The position numbers and the translations under genes were made by a program. From Cephalotrichum gorgonifer (taxonomy: Eukaryota > Ascomycota > Sordariomycetes > Microascales > Microascaceae): DNA of 64,000 nt. Shown here piece by piece: positions 48,497 through 60,677 of this stretch. Every line of letters starts with the position of its first letter. Position 1 is the stretch's first letter. The DNA lies in the NCBI GenBank assembly GCA_900312665.1, contig ONZQ02000007.1:1060308-1124307 (forward strand). The letters are read 5' to 3'. Under the pieces are notes generated by a model, which made no database searches, had not been told where the DNA came from, and saw only the letters and a list, made by a program, of their open reading frames with translations.

Positions 48497-49364
48497 AGTA
48501 AGTGTCACCTCATACTAAGGATACATGTAGTGAGGCGGCACCGGGATTGTGTTTTCTCGTCAATTATGAGATTCGGCTAGGTCGTTGAGCTACGAGAGGG
48601 TGGGCTATTACCCCATGAGCTCCAGGTGTAACCAGGGGCGGTAGGCGGATATGCGCATCGGCTAAATATCGGAGTGGAAGCTGGAGTGGAGTCCATGTTT
48701 TCGTGGATGGGTACCTGGAGCTACAAGTCCGATAGCTTACCGCCTAGCAATGCGTTCCTGCTTACCCTGGGCTCCTGTCGACAGAAGCCAACCTGGCATA
48801 CACTCCGTCTGCATGAAATCTTGATCTAGGCAACTAACGATGGAAGGAAATTAGCCGGTCTGTACGGGCAAGGAAAGAGTAAAATTTACAGATCGTGGCC
48901 CCGCGTTTTGCCATAGGCAGGTTAGCTTGACTTGTCACTTACTGCAAGTTGCCTGCCTACCTACCTGTATACGAGCAGTTCATCTCATGAGCAACGACTG
49001 TCTCGCCAGAGGTCGCTTCGGGCACTCGAGGGTGACTCGTACTGTTTCAGGGCTCTCGAGGAGGTACCCCGTGTCCGATGATCCTTATATTGGTGCTGAG
49101 CTCCTAGAAGCTGTATAGAGTTGACTACTGTTGGGCAGCTGATATCATCACTACCAAACACCTGCCAGTGTGAGTGCGACACCTGCACCTGCCCCGCCAA
49201 TTGAATTGTTAAGGAGGGGTAGTTCACTCCCCCGTAACCCACTTCATCCCTCATCATCCACCTCCAAACGAGCTCGTCATACCGCAGCCCTCCTCCCCCT
49301 ACCCCTAAATTTTAAACCCAACTGGGTAATTACTTATACTAGCTAAAGGACGACGGCCGCTGGA
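48497..49364. promoter_or_regulatory. divergent promoter region, VPS16 / ATG16
   Basis: An 868-bp region between two outward-facing genes, both working at the vacuole/autophagy level. No gene is visible inside. I cannot name a specific regulatory site with confidence. Confidence 0.5.
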
Positions 49365-50224
49365 ATGGCAAATTGGAAAGGCGAGTACCTCGCCTATATT
49401 CGGGCTGCCGAGAAGAACAATCCCGTCAACCTGGAAATCGTCGAGGCCTGTAAGCCGACCCAACCCCCAGCCCGACCCAAATCCCCCAGCTTCTCCTTCC
49501 CCTGTAAACGAAAGATGCAAACCTTTATCTCGTAAACTAAGGCCGCTCTAGGCTCCAACCTGGTCGATCGCGTATCAGCCCTCGAAGCCGAAAAGGCCGT
49601 CCTCGAACGGTCCGCGACGCCCTCCACCCCCACTTCGAGAGATAAGCCGCGGCACGCTCCCCCGCCCCCGCCACTCCCGGCCGCTGACGAAGATACCCTC
49701 GTCGCGCAGCTCCAGCGCGACCTGGCCGAGGCGCTACGGGCAAGAGGCTACTTTGAGACGCGGGCGAAGAACGCGGAGGCGGAACTGGAGAAGACGAGGG
49801 TCGCGAACAAGGACGACGCAAGGAGTCTGAGGGAGTTAACAGCTGAGAGGCAGAAGATCTTGACGAAGCTGAGGGATAGGGACCATGAGCTGAGGGAGCA
49901 GCGGAAGCTTTCAGCGGTACGTCTTTAACCGTCCTGCCCCTCTTCCCGCCTTTCCCCCCCCTTTTTTTTTTCTCTCTCTTCGCGTGGTCCCTCCTATGGG
50001 CTAGGGACCTTCGGCGGTAGGCAGAAGATGCTGAATTTGATGAAACGCAGGACATCCAAGACGAGATGATTACGCTAAACCTGCAGCTCTCGATGGCGGA
50101 GAAGGAGAGGGACAAGGTGAAGAAGGAGAATAGAGAGCTGGTTGACCGATGGATGAAGAGTAAGGGAGCCGAGGCGGAGAAGATGAACCGCGCCAACGAA
50201 GCCATGTCACAAGGGAGACGATAG
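49365..50224 (+). CDS. ATG16: autophagy protein 16
   Basis: Three exons: 49365-49449, 49552-49916 and 50051-50224, giving 207 residues. ATG16 binds the Atg12-Atg5 conjugate and places the Atg8 lipidation machinery on the phagophore. The N-terminal Atg5-binding helix begins MANWKGEYLAYIRAAEKNNP and runs into a coiled coil from about residue 30 (VDRVSALEAEKAVLER). A Pro-rich spacer follows, then a long coiled coil from about 75 to 200 with the conserved ending ELVDRWMKSKGAEAEKMN. Acceptor 49551 was chosen over a nearby AG because only it restores the frame. Downstream of the stop a second frame stays open and carries good splice sites, so an alternative C-terminus is possible (see findings). 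Typical fungal ATG16 length is 150-220. Confidence 0.9.
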
Positions 50225-50602
50225 GGACGTTCGATCCGACAAACCTTAGCGATCAGACAGGAGGTATTATCCCGCCCAAGTCTCCAAGCCGTGGTCGGTC
50301 CGCGGGGTCAGACGCTATTAGTGATGCGGCCACGGATGAGAGAATTATCATCGATTGGGTATGCGCCATGCTCGCAAGAGTCTACATGTCTAGCGCCTAT
50401 CCAAAACCACATTCGCTATGCTGACTAGAATCTCAGCGTCCAACTGTCCAGGTATCAATCCAACGCCGATCCCCAAAAGGGTCAATACCGCCTTCCGCCT
50501 GTCCCGTTCCCCTCCCAACCTTGCGCGAAATCCCGGAAACAAATCCTACCACAGAGGTGCTAGCCCTACGAACGCACCCGCCACCCCCAAAAGTTGAAAC
50601 AC
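50225..50602. other. convergent 3' spacer, ATG16 / DOT1
   Basis: A 378-bp spacer. It contains a canonical-looking intron at 50359-50436 (GTATGC donor, GCTGAC branch site, CTCAG acceptor) on the plus strand, which suggests that the ATG16 transcript runs through here and is spliced. Confidence 0.45.
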
Positions 50603-52189
50603 TCACTTCCTTGTCGAGATGCAGTATGTGCCCGACGCACTCGTCCAGCTGACATAATCTTCGGGGTACGTGAAGTTCTCGACAGTTAAGATGGTGCTCC
50701 CGACGTCATTCGAGGCGCTCTTGTGGTCGTGGACGAAGGACTTGAGCGATATGATCTTGCAGCCGGACTTGAGGTCGAGGAACATGCGCACGAGGTCGTC
50801 GTTGAGCTGCGACGTGAATGCCTGGTTGTTAACCAAGACCACGTCGGCGCGCTTCAGGACTTCCTGGATATCGGCGTTCGCGCGGAAGTCGCCCCTCTCC
50901 AGGCGCACCTTGCCGGTCGCCAGTCCCCACATGGAGGTGCGCGCCGTGAACTCTTTGAGCTGCGCGTCGGCCAGGTTGCACGCATTCTCCATCATCTCGC
51001 ACCCCCAGCTCTCGCACCCGATCTCTAGCGCGGCCTGGAGGACAACGTTCCCGACGCCGGAGCCGAGGTCGACGAAGACCTGGTCAGAGGTCATCTGCAG
51101 CTTCTCGACGAGCATGGATGAGATGAAGGGGTGCAGGAGCTCTCCATACACGTTATCGGTGCCGTTCTCGTATTTGGCGAGGAGACCGACCTTTGGGGCC
51201 ACCGTCCTATCATAGACCTGCTCTAGAATAAACGCGACGAAGCTGCGGGGCAGCTCCGTCCTCTTTTCCAGGTTCTTCCCGACCACGTCGTCCTTGACGA
51301 GTTCCAAGATCTTATCGTTGTACTCGGCGAGCGCCGCCTTGAATCCGGCGAGGTCTTCGATGTTGCGATTAGACGCCTTCTCTAACCTGCGCACGAGGCC
51401 GGTCATATGGTGTGTGAACGGGACTGCTTGCTCTTCGGTGAGGTATGTGTCGGCGACATGTCTCACGACGGAGATTATGCTGCTGACGGCGTCGATCTTG
51501 TCCTTGCTCCAGACCAACTCGTACCTGAAGAGTCGTAGGCTAAAGTTAGCGTGATCCCAGCTTCAAATAGAAAGGGGTGGGTGGGTTATGCGATAGACGC
51601 AGCCTTACCTCTCGGGCTTCTGTAGGCTGGGATACTGCAGCTCTACCGCGACCTCATCCCTGCGCGCACCAAGCACCGGCTCGCACTTCAGCTCCAACGA
51701 CGCCACCTGGGCGGCGTGTATCAAGTCCAGCCCTCGCACGGCACCCTCCAGCGCGCGCGGGTGCTTCAGCCGCCTGTTGGGGTCGACGTAGCGGCCGTCC
51801 TCTAGCTTCCCCCTCTTCTGCCTCTTCCGCGAGTCGAGCGCGCCAATCCAGTCCTCATCGTCCTCCGACCCGGAGTCGCTGCCGAAGTCGACGCGCGACG
51901 ACGCGACGGGGGATACCCTGCTCCTCTTCGGCGGCGGCGCGGGCTTGCGCTTGCGCTCGGCGGATGCGGCGGCGGATCGGCGGCGGTCGTCGGCGGCGGT
52001 GGCGGGTGTCGAGGCGGAGGTGCGCGAGCTGGACGTCGGCTGCGGGGAGGAGGAGTACGAGGATGCGCGGGAGGGGGCCTTGGGGGCGAGCTTCGGTCTC
52101 GGCTTGGGCGCGACGGCGACCTTCTCGACGCGGATCTTGTGCGGGGCGATGTCTTTTAAGAACTTTGGCTTCTTGTCGAAGAGGCCCAT
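50603..52189 (-). CDS. DOT1: histone H3 lysine-79 methyltransferase
   Basis: Two exons, 52189-51609 and 51524-50603, giving 500 residues. DOT1 methylates H3K79 in the nucleosome core and influences silencing and DNA-damage signalling. The N-terminal 130 residues are basic and Ser/Ala/Pro-rich (KRKPAPPPKRSR), as in yeast Dot1, where they contact DNA or histone. The catalytic half shows the SAM-binding motif VFVDLGSGVGNVVLQAAL with Asp346-Asn353, preceded by YGELLHPFISSML (the D1-type loop), then GCEMMENACNLAD, DVVLVNNQAF and GCKIISLKSF. The protein ends soon after the VSWT segment. The intron falls in PER-YELVWS with phase kept. The first ATG in the frame is at 52189. Confidence 0.95.
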
Positions 52190-53554
52190 CACTGCTAGTG
52201 TTCTAAGTGAAGGTTCCTTTGTTCGGGTGGTCGGGCAGTGGGCTGGTGGGAATGTGCGCGGCGGCGGGGTTTGACTGTATCGTATCGAACTATCTCGAAC
52301 GAGGGGCTAAGTGAGTTGCGCGTTCGTTGCCTTGGCTCGTGTTGCGGCTGATCCGGGAATGCGAGTAAAAGGGTGGGGGGAAATAATGATTGCTTCGCTA
52401 TGAAATGATTGAAATGAATGTCATGGAGATGTAGTCCAGCGGATTTTTTTCCTCTTTCGTACTGGAACTGGAGCGAGGGATAAACGACAAGGGAAAAGAA
52501 TGTGCCTGGTATATGTTGTGTAAGGTGTGGCAGTGAAGGAATGTGAGTCGCAAGTTTCTAGCCTTAACCCATTACCAAAAACTCACTTCCCTCCCTGCCG
52601 TGCTGCGTGTGGCGCGATAGGTTGACATAAGACGCTAAAAAGCACGCGTCCTTCCCCCCACCACCACCTCTACGTGTGGCGAACCTCTTTAACTGGACCC
52701 CTGTCCCTGGTTCATTGTCAGACTTGATTAAGCGGGGCTTAGCCAGGTGGCAAAAAATGGGGCGTTCAGGGTCCGGTGGTCTTAGCAGCTGCCAGCACAT
52801 GTTTCTGCTTTTGTCTCGGGTGGCCATGTGTGGAACCACTTCCCGCAGCTTGAATATTAGTACTACTACGGATACTTTCACTTGAGATCTGCAGATTCTA
52901 ATACAACTTCCTGGATGCAAGATCGGACTTCTGCCAAATCAGCTACCGGTACAGGAGCCCTACCCGGATCCTCTCGGCTCAATCAAAGGGACCCCCCTCC
53001 GCAGTAACGTCTTGCAAACCATGGTTCGCTCACTTGGCGTGTCCGGCCATTTTTCCAGATTGGGTTCCGCGAGCCGTCCATCATCCGCATATTAAGGTCA
53101 AGGATTGGCGGAGGGTTTAGATCTCCTCCGCCCCGCATCCGTCGCGAGATGTCATCTATATTCTACATCTCTCCATATATATGAGGAGGGGTGGTATGTA
53201 ATGAGCCCTTGGCTCGGTTTAATAGCTCGTCACCTCTATATTCTGTCCGCTCCTTCACGAGGGAGGAGTTCAAGTGCCGCCCTGGGCATCATGTTGTACA
53301 GAAGGACAGGCAAAAAAAAAAGGGAATGCAGCCAGGGGAATAGGAAGCGGAGAATACGGAAATTGATTACACTTTAATTGCAGGAGATCAATTTTCTTTC
53401 ACAAGCGGGGTCTCGCCGTTAATGGTACGGTATGATCAAGATCTGGGTATATATATCAAAGTGAAGATATCCCCGGTGTAAGAGACCTCTCTCTCTCCCC
53501 ACGATGTCCACCAATCGCGGTTCCACCATCCATTCTGCCCTGGATTGAGCAACC
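52190..53554. other. divergent intergenic region, DOT1 / GMC oxidoreductase
   Basis: A 1.37-kb region between outward-facing genes. No gene is supportable. A TATA-type element lies close to the GMC gene. Confidence 0.5.
53448..53456 (+). promoter_or_regulatory. TATA-like element of the GMC oxidoreductase gene
   Basis: TATATATAT about 100 bp upstream of the ATG at 53555. Confidence 0.5.
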
Positions 53555-55992
53555 ATGATGGCTTCACTTGTCACCAGGAGCCCAGTTGGGCTCCTTTCCA
53601 CCGCTCTCCTCGCGTCTTCCGTACTCACCGGCCCCGCTCTCGCCCGCCCGGGCCACGCCCAGTCCGCAACCATCCTCAAGCGCCAGGCCGAGCTTAGAGA
53701 AGAGTACGACTACGTCATAGTCGGAGGGGGCACCGCAGGCCTCACGATAGCCGACCGTCTCACGGAAGACGGCGAGAGTACGGAAGACGCCCCCCCCCTA
53801 AAAAAAAAAAAAAAAGCGCCCCCAAGTCCCCAAGGCTTCAAGTTTGAGACACCGTAGTAACCCTCCCTCTCTCCCCACCCCTTAGCCACCGTCCTCGTCG
53901 TCGAGTACGGCTACCTCGACAACTCCAACGCCATCACCGCCATCGGACCCCCCTCCGGCGAGACGAACCCGGAAGTCCACGAGATGCCCTCGGCGACCCG
54001 CTACTACAACATCACCATGGTGCCCCAGGCCGGCCTCAATAACCGCACCCGCGGCGTGGCGGCCGGCTGCGTAGTCGGCGGCAGCTCCGCCGTCAACGGT
54101 ATGATCTTCGACCGCGGCTCGGCGGAGGACTATGACGCCTGGGTCTGGGCGGCGGGGGACTGGCAGGACGACTACGCCCAGGAGTGGGGCTGGGACAACC
54201 TGCTCCCCTACTTCAAGAAGAGCGTGACCTTCCACCCGCCCGACGAGAGGATGCAGGAGGAGTATGGCATGACGTCCGACGTGGAGGCGGCGTACGGCGG
54301 GGATACCCCGATCCATTCGAGCTACGCCCCGTTCCAGTGGCCGGCGCAGAGTAAGTTTCCGCAAAACCCTCCTCTTGACCCCTGATGTAAGGTTTGCTCA
54401 TATTGGGCACACTTACACCCCACACTCACGCTTACAACCGCGCAAAACAGAACTCATGTGGGACGCCTTCAAGTCCGTCGACGGCATCGACTTCCCAGTC
54501 GAGGCCGCAGACGGCCACGCCGTCGGCGTCTTCTGGTTCCCCAACTCCATCGACCCTAGCACCCGTACCCGCTCATACGCCCAACTGGGCCACTACTCCA
54601 ACGAGGGCGGCCCCAGCGAGCGCACGAACTTCCACCTGCTCCCCGCCCACCGCGTGACGCAGCTCCTCCTAGAACCCGCCGAGGATGATGATGGCGAGGA
54701 GGTCCTGGAGGCCGTGGGCGTCAAGCTGATGCCGCGCGACGGCGACCTCCCCAGCAGCGCGCACCAGGTGCGGGCCTCGAAGGAGGTCATCGTCTCGGCT
54801 GGGGCAATCCACTCCCCGCAGCTCCTGCAGAGGTCTGGCATCGGCCCGAGAGACGTCCTGGAGGCGGCGGGCGTGGACGTTAAGCTCCATCTCCCGGGCG
54901 TGGGCTGGAACTTCCAGGACCATACGACGTATTCCGCTAGCTTTAGCTGTGAGTTCCAACATTCTGTCTCATGGTAGTACCAGACGTGCGCGTGTGCGTG
55001 TTTTGTTAACGATTGCCATCTTAGGGGGAATCAATGTTGAGCCAAACTCAGGAACCCTTCAGCGAGATAGGGAGTATGCCGCTTTGGCCATGGAGCTCTG
55101 GAGAGCTAACAAGACCGGTAAGCCCCCATCGCCCCCTCCAACTCCCCTCCCTCCCATTTCTCTTTTCCAAGCCACCAGTCTCTAATCAACGACGGCTTGC
55201 CACCCACCCACCAGGCCCCCATGCAGCCTACCCCAACAGCGGCGCCTTCCTCCCCCTCAACGTCCTCACCCCCTCCTTCTCTTCCATCGTCTCCGACATC
55301 CTCGCCCAGGACCCCGCGGAGTACCTCCCCGCAGACCTCGACCCCACCCTCGTCGCCGGCCACGCCTCCCAGCTCTCCGTCCTCGCACGCCAGCTGAACA
55401 GCTCCGGCTCCGCCGTTCTGGAACTCCTCTTCACCGGCGCCTCCTCCTTCACCCTCATCAACCTCCACCCCCTCTCCCGCGGCACAGTCCACCTCGCGCC
55501 CGACGACGACGGCGACGCGAGGGGCTCCGTCGAGCCCCTTGTTGATTACCGCGCGCTGTCAAACCCCGTCGACCTGGAGGTCAACCGCGCCCTGCTCTCG
55601 TTCTTCCGCGAGTTCCTGGCCGGGGAAGCAATGGTGGAAAGCCTGGACCCTAGTGAGGTGGGCGCACTGGTAGGCGTGGACGCGGCCTCAGATGAGTTCG
55701 TGGAGTATCTGCGCGCGACTCTGACGCCCAGCGTCGCGCACCCGAGCGGCACCTGCGCCCTGGGACCCAGGGAGCTGGGAGGTGTTGTGGATCCGCAGCT
55801 GAAGGTCCACGGGACGAGGAGGCTGAGAGTCGCGGATTGCTCGATTATGACACTTGTGCCGGGGACGCATACGAGTTCGACAGCGTATGCCCTCGGGGAA
55901 AAGGTATGCCCCCTCGCCGACATGATTTCTATGGTTGCAGAGACTAATTTTTCTAGGCCGCGGATTTGATCAGGGGGATATCGTCCGTTTAA
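53555..55992 (+). CDS. secreted GMC oxidoreductase (aryl-alcohol/choline oxidase type)
   Basis: Six exons: 53555-53777, 53886-54350, 54451-54948, 55025-55117, 55215-55903 and 55957-55992, giving 667 residues. GMC enzymes are FAD-dependent alcohol or sugar oxidases. A signal peptide covers about residues 1-30 (LLSTALLASSVLTGPALA). The FAD dinucleotide site is YDYVIVGGGTAGLTIADRL at 52-69, followed by VLVVEYGYLDNS. The two GMC signatures are GGSSAVNGMIFDRGS and GAIHSPQLLQRSGIGP. The active-site pair is His602 (TPSVAHPSGTC) and His645 (VPGTHTSST). The last exon encodes only AADLIRGISSV. The first intron contains adjacent poly-C and poly-A runs. Substrate cannot be assigned; secreted lignin- or aryl-alcohol-type oxidases are the nearest in style. 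Confidence 0.92.
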
Positions 55993-56237
55993 AGGGGCAA
56001 TCAATGAAGGCCGTGGATGAAGTTGTTAAAACGGAGAGTAGGATCAATTTAAGGATCGTCCGTCAACGAGAGCAGTATGGAATAGCCTGGACCCGTCTCA
56101 CACAGCTATGGATATTAGGTATTATGCTATACAACGTGCGAGTACCTATTCTAGTACCAATACTCCCCTATCTATATTGGCATGTCCAGGTCTCCCCGTG
56201 TTCCTCCGACCGACATCTTGTACTTCAGCGTAAACGT
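55993..56237. other. convergent 3' spacer
   Basis: A short spacer of 245 bp between the GMC oxidoreductase (+) and the aminopeptidase (-). Nothing else is seen. Confidence 0.5.
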
Positions 56238-57944
56238 TTAGACTCGGCTGTCGTGATCATGGTCATGCGAGCACGGCTTCGCAGCCTCAACCTGCGCAAT
56301 CACCGAATCCCAGCTCCGCAGATCCACCTCGGCCCTTTTCGCAGTCGTAGTGGACGAGTTCCGCGCGGGGATTCCCTCAAGGGAGAGCGCAAACTCGGCG
56401 GCGACGTGCGCGGCGGCTTTGGTGTTGAGGGTGATGGCTTCCCAGCTAATGTTGTCCAAGTCGTCGCAGGCTAGGTGGTAGCATGCGTCTTCGGGGGCAC
56501 CGGCGCCAGTGAAGAGGCCGGAGGAGGGGATACCGAGGTCGAGGAAGCCAACGTAATCGGAGGAGCTGCCGAAGGCACTGTAATGAAATGATCAAGTTAG
56601 CAGGCAGGCTTGAGGAGACTTGGTTAACAATGGATAATCATACCCGAACTCCGCCGGCTTGCCAGCCTTATCGATATAGCTGAACAGCTTCTCAGAGCCA
56701 ATCGCCTCACCCTCGTATACAACGTACGAAGGGTTGGGCGAGCCAATCATGTCATAGTTAAAGTAGTACCGGTGCTTGTCGGCCTCCTCGGGCGACAGCT
56801 GACTGGTGTAGTACGTCGACCCAACCAAGCCAGATTCCTCGGCGCCCCACCAGCCGAAGCGCACTTTGTTCTTGATTCCCTTGTACTTGACCAAGCTATC
56901 CAAGAAGACGAGGAGACCCGCGGTCCCGCTTCCGTCGTCGTTAATGCCTGGCCCTGCCTGCACACTGTCCAGATGGGCACCCAAAAAGACGACGTTGTTC
57001 GGGTCACCCTCCTTGGTTTCAGCGATGACGTTCCAAGTCTCGCGCTCTTCGAAGATGGAGTCGACGAGCAGCGACACAGATACCTCCTCTCCCGCCGCGA
57101 GGCGGGCACTCCACTCCGTACCGACTTCGAGAGGGATCACCGCCGTGGGGACGATGTCGAACCGGTTCTCGGCTCCGAGCGTGGCACTGCTATAGTTGGT
57201 CCCCGGCGTCTGGTTGTATAGGATGACGCCAAGCGCGCCGTGCGCTCGCGCGAGCTTCAGCTTGCTGCTAAGGTCACAGAGGCCGCGCTTCACAAGTGCG
57301 AGCTTGCCAGTAGCGTCGATTCCCTCCCACAGTTCTTCGGTGCACCCCGAGCCTAGATTTGGAGCGAGGAGTCAGCCAATACAAGTCGCACTGCGTCCCA
57401 CGTCCCATCCCCGAGTATTCCAAGACGTACCGATTTCGTCATTGACGGGAGTGTCGATCAACGGCGCAGTAATGCCCCCTTCCGGGGTGGCGGGGTTATA
57501 GAGAAGGGTGATTGCATAGACTTCTTCGCCGTCCGGGCCCTTGACCGATATTTCCCTTGTCTGCTCAAAGGTGTGCGTGAAGGGCTGGACGCTTACATCT
57601 ACGTCCTTTGAGTGACGGCTAAGCCGGTCAACGACGTAGTCCACCGACGCCTGGTAGCCGGGCAATCCAAAGGCACGGTTTCCACCATTCGCCTGAGCGA
57701 CCTCGTACAGATCCTCTAGGGTACTCTTAAGGCTGCGATGATCTGTTAGGTATAGGAACGGGCATTGACGAGGGTATGCTTGGGGGGACAGGGGGACGCA
57801 CTCCGCAGTCTTGATGTCGGCCGCGACCTTATCGGGCCTAAGACGCTTCTTATGAGCATTGCACCCGTCCTTTCCGTGACCGTCTCCACCACCAAGAGCT
57901 CCAAGAGCGAAGAGGGACCCAGCGAGGGGCACGGAGAGCTTCAT
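56238..57944 (-). CDS. secreted/vacuolar M28 aminopeptidase (aminopeptidase Y-like)
   Basis: Four exons: 57944-57802, 57732-57431, 57352-56644 and 56577-56238, giving 497 residues. M28 enzymes with a PA domain remove N-terminal residues from peptides (yeast Ape3). The signal peptide is MKLSVPLAGSLFALGALG. A PA insert at about 150-250 includes GKLALVKRGLCDLSSKL. The two-zinc site is visible: GAHLDSV, NDDGSG, AEESGLVGS, YDMIGSPNPS and a late CYHLACDDL. The tail ends in CSHDHDHDSRV, which is unusual. The acceptor before exon 2 (57733) was chosen because the nearest alternative brings an immediate stop. A TATA-like element (TATAAATATA, minus strand) lies at about 58066-58075. Confidence 0.92.
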
Positions 57945-60677
57945 TTTGGAATATTGCCGGAACGAAAAGCTTTGAAGTGTAACCAATGGATGACCTAGAG
58001 TGGGGATGAGGAGGAAATCGGTGCCCAGTCAAGCGCGGATGGAAGGAAGAGTGCGTGCAACCCGGATATATTTATATGCCGTCAATCATCTATCCAATGT
58101 CATCAAGTCATCCTTGGCGATATGGCGGGTGGAGGGTGTATATTGGGAGGCTGGAATCGACTCAGATTCCCCGCTCGGGTCTCCCCCAGCTTCTCTCCCA
58201 GGTAGTAGTAATATAAAGATGTCGTGTTATCGTAGCATTCAGGCACAAGGATTCTATACCATCACAACCTTTCAAGGCGAAGTCTGCTCTTCCCCCCCTG
58301 GTTGGGGTCGTAATTTGTCAATGGCGACATTGCCACAGGAAGGTACTGGGCCGGATCAGTCTGTGCTACTAGGTGCGGTCAGTGTGAATCGGGAAGGTAG
58401 ATCGCGGCAGAAGGGACTTTTTGTTAAGCTCATGGGTCCGGAAGCGGGTCAGGCCCATAGAGGAGGGGTGATATGATCGTTGATTAAGGAAGGTCCAATC
58501 GGAGGGAGTTTGGGTGCCGATCTGCTCCCAGGAAGGAGCACTTTCGAAGTCCGGTCCATCCCCGTTCCACAAACAAGACAAACGTTCCACGAAGAAGACA
58601 AATATGGTGTCAAGAGTCATGGGTAGTTTGCTATGAGGAGGAGACACCAGTATTAGTTCAGGCCATTGGTACGGCACCGCACACATAAAGCATGGTAGGA
58701 TTGGCAGGACCCAGCTACTACCTACATTCGACGAGTACCTGGAGACTCGGAGACAATCTGGGGAGAACATTGGAAGGAGCGATAGGCGACGATACCTATG
58801 GAGGATGGTCCGGAATCCATGTGACTTGCATCTCACGTATTGCCTCATCGGGCTTGGCAGGAGTTGTGACGGGGCCACCTGCCAAAGCCGCGATAGTGTT
58901 AATCCCCAAAGTGCATGGCAGTTACCCTAACGTGTACGCCTGCCTCAAGGGGAAAATGCCAATGCTTTCATTTGCGAGGCCAAGACTTCTTGTGGGGCCA
59001 TGTCCGGTACGTACAATGGAGTAGGCGCTGTGGGAAGACAACCGGACCTAGCTAGTATGACCTCTAAGCCGACGAACTTACACGACACGCCACCGCCGGA
59101 GGTTGAACTTGTCCGGCTCCAGGATCGTCGTCTCACCACTCACCACTCACCCGCTGCCAGAATTGAGCCTGGGAGGCGTGCCGATGAAATGGATACTGGT
59201 GGGTACTAAAGTACGTACTTTCGCATGTCAGAGGGGCGCGGGAGACCAATGATCCTCAAGATTAATCTACGTGTTCAGCCGATATGGAAAAGCCCCATGA
59301 GGAAGAGGTACCGGAGGTATTTATAGACTTGTCTCGCCCTCCGTGGGCCCCTGGCGGATTGAACAACGCTTATTTTCACCAGCCTGACGTACTTTTAGGT
59401 GTTATCGTGACTCGCTGCAGGTCTCTACTTCCATTGACCCCCATCTGTCTATGTATATCCTTAAGGACCACATCAGAACGAGGATACATTAGGTGGATGG
59501 ATCCATCCGTGCAGCCAAAACCGTTGCAGAAGCGGTCGAGGCCACCAAGCGAGCGCGGGTCTCACCCTCATGTGCTCTCGTATGCATGCACCAGGCACGG
59601 AAGTCAGGCAATGAGAATGGCAGAAGAACGACACCGCCAAAATTAGATAGCGGTTCCCACGCGCTGTTGAGGTCTGCTGCGGGTCATCCATGCGCATGCG
59701 TATCGTATGCAAAGCGGCATCACCAGCCTCAAGCAGATGGCCATGCTTCCTATATTTCCCATATTTCCCATATTTTCCGCTGCTACGCGATAATCCGACG
59801 GTCTCGTGGTGTCACGCCGGAGAATCGACGGGATCCCAGACACTTATGCCGACCGTGCAGTTAAGAATACGAGAATGGCTTCAAATGTGTTTACGAGTAT
59901 ATGGATGGCGAGGAACGATGAATGAGGGCACGCTGCAGCCAAGTGATGCATCCAGCCGATCTCGAGAGGGAAGGCAGCTTGTCAGCGTCTGTGATTGGTA
60001 TTAGCGGGGTAAGTTCTGAAACAGTGGGCCCGCCCAATCCCTCCCAACACGCGAGAAATGGATGCGTTGCCCTGGAAACGGGCACCCACGACGGCTTATT
60101 CCTGGCTAAGCGTCAACAAGGTCGAATGGACCCAAACACCCCAGCCAATTACTCCCCACGTCATGTTTAAACGGAACATCTGCACATCACCGTCAAACGG
60201 CCTCTGCACAATTCGATTCGCCTGCCGACCCCGACCTCAAGGAGCGGAAGAAGAAGAAGCAGCCAATCCCTCTTCGTGACTTCCTGTCTTCGACTCTCCC
60301 GATTGTTTCCTTGGACGAACGAGAACTCACGCCCGACTCGTGCGATGCATTCGCCTTGTACCTATTCACACATTGCGCTCCTGTGTTGACGTCGGCCGTG
60401 CACCGGTACCTGGAATAAACATCCACCCCCCGAGGGAATCTCCGAGAGTCGTCTCCTGACAAGAAAAGGAAACAATCCTACCTTGTCACCGGGCGCCACC
60501 AAAAGCCAACAACAACAGCCGCCGGCGATTTCCTTCCTGGATAGAGGCTCTTCTTTCTGCTTTCGGACTTCCTGACCGAACCAACCTTGGCCTATCTACT
60601 TCCCTCTCACCACCACCTAACAGGCCTACCGATACCGATCGCTCCTAGTGCCTGCCCGGCCTCGATCACCCAACGCG
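57945..60677. other. divergent intergenic region, aminopeptidase / ASE1
   Basis: A 2.7-kb stretch. The left end has the minus-strand TATA element (about 58066-58075). A short tandem repeat lies at 59752-59778, and the right end (60480-60677) is a C/A-rich leader of ASE1. Open frames such as 58369-58878 (-) show no recognisable protein features and are not called. Confidence 0.45.
59752..59778. repeat. 9-bp tandem repeat (ATATTTCCC)3
   Basis: Three copies of ATATTTCCC, the last changed at its end to ATATTTTCC. A simple minisatellite seed in intergenic DNA. Confidence 0.85.

Noticed and set aside
53555..57944. GMC oxidoreductase and aminopeptidase as a secondary-metabolite cluster
   Set aside because: No polyketide or peptide synthetase, transporter or regulator nearby; the neighbours are DOT1 and ASE1, which are housekeeping genes.
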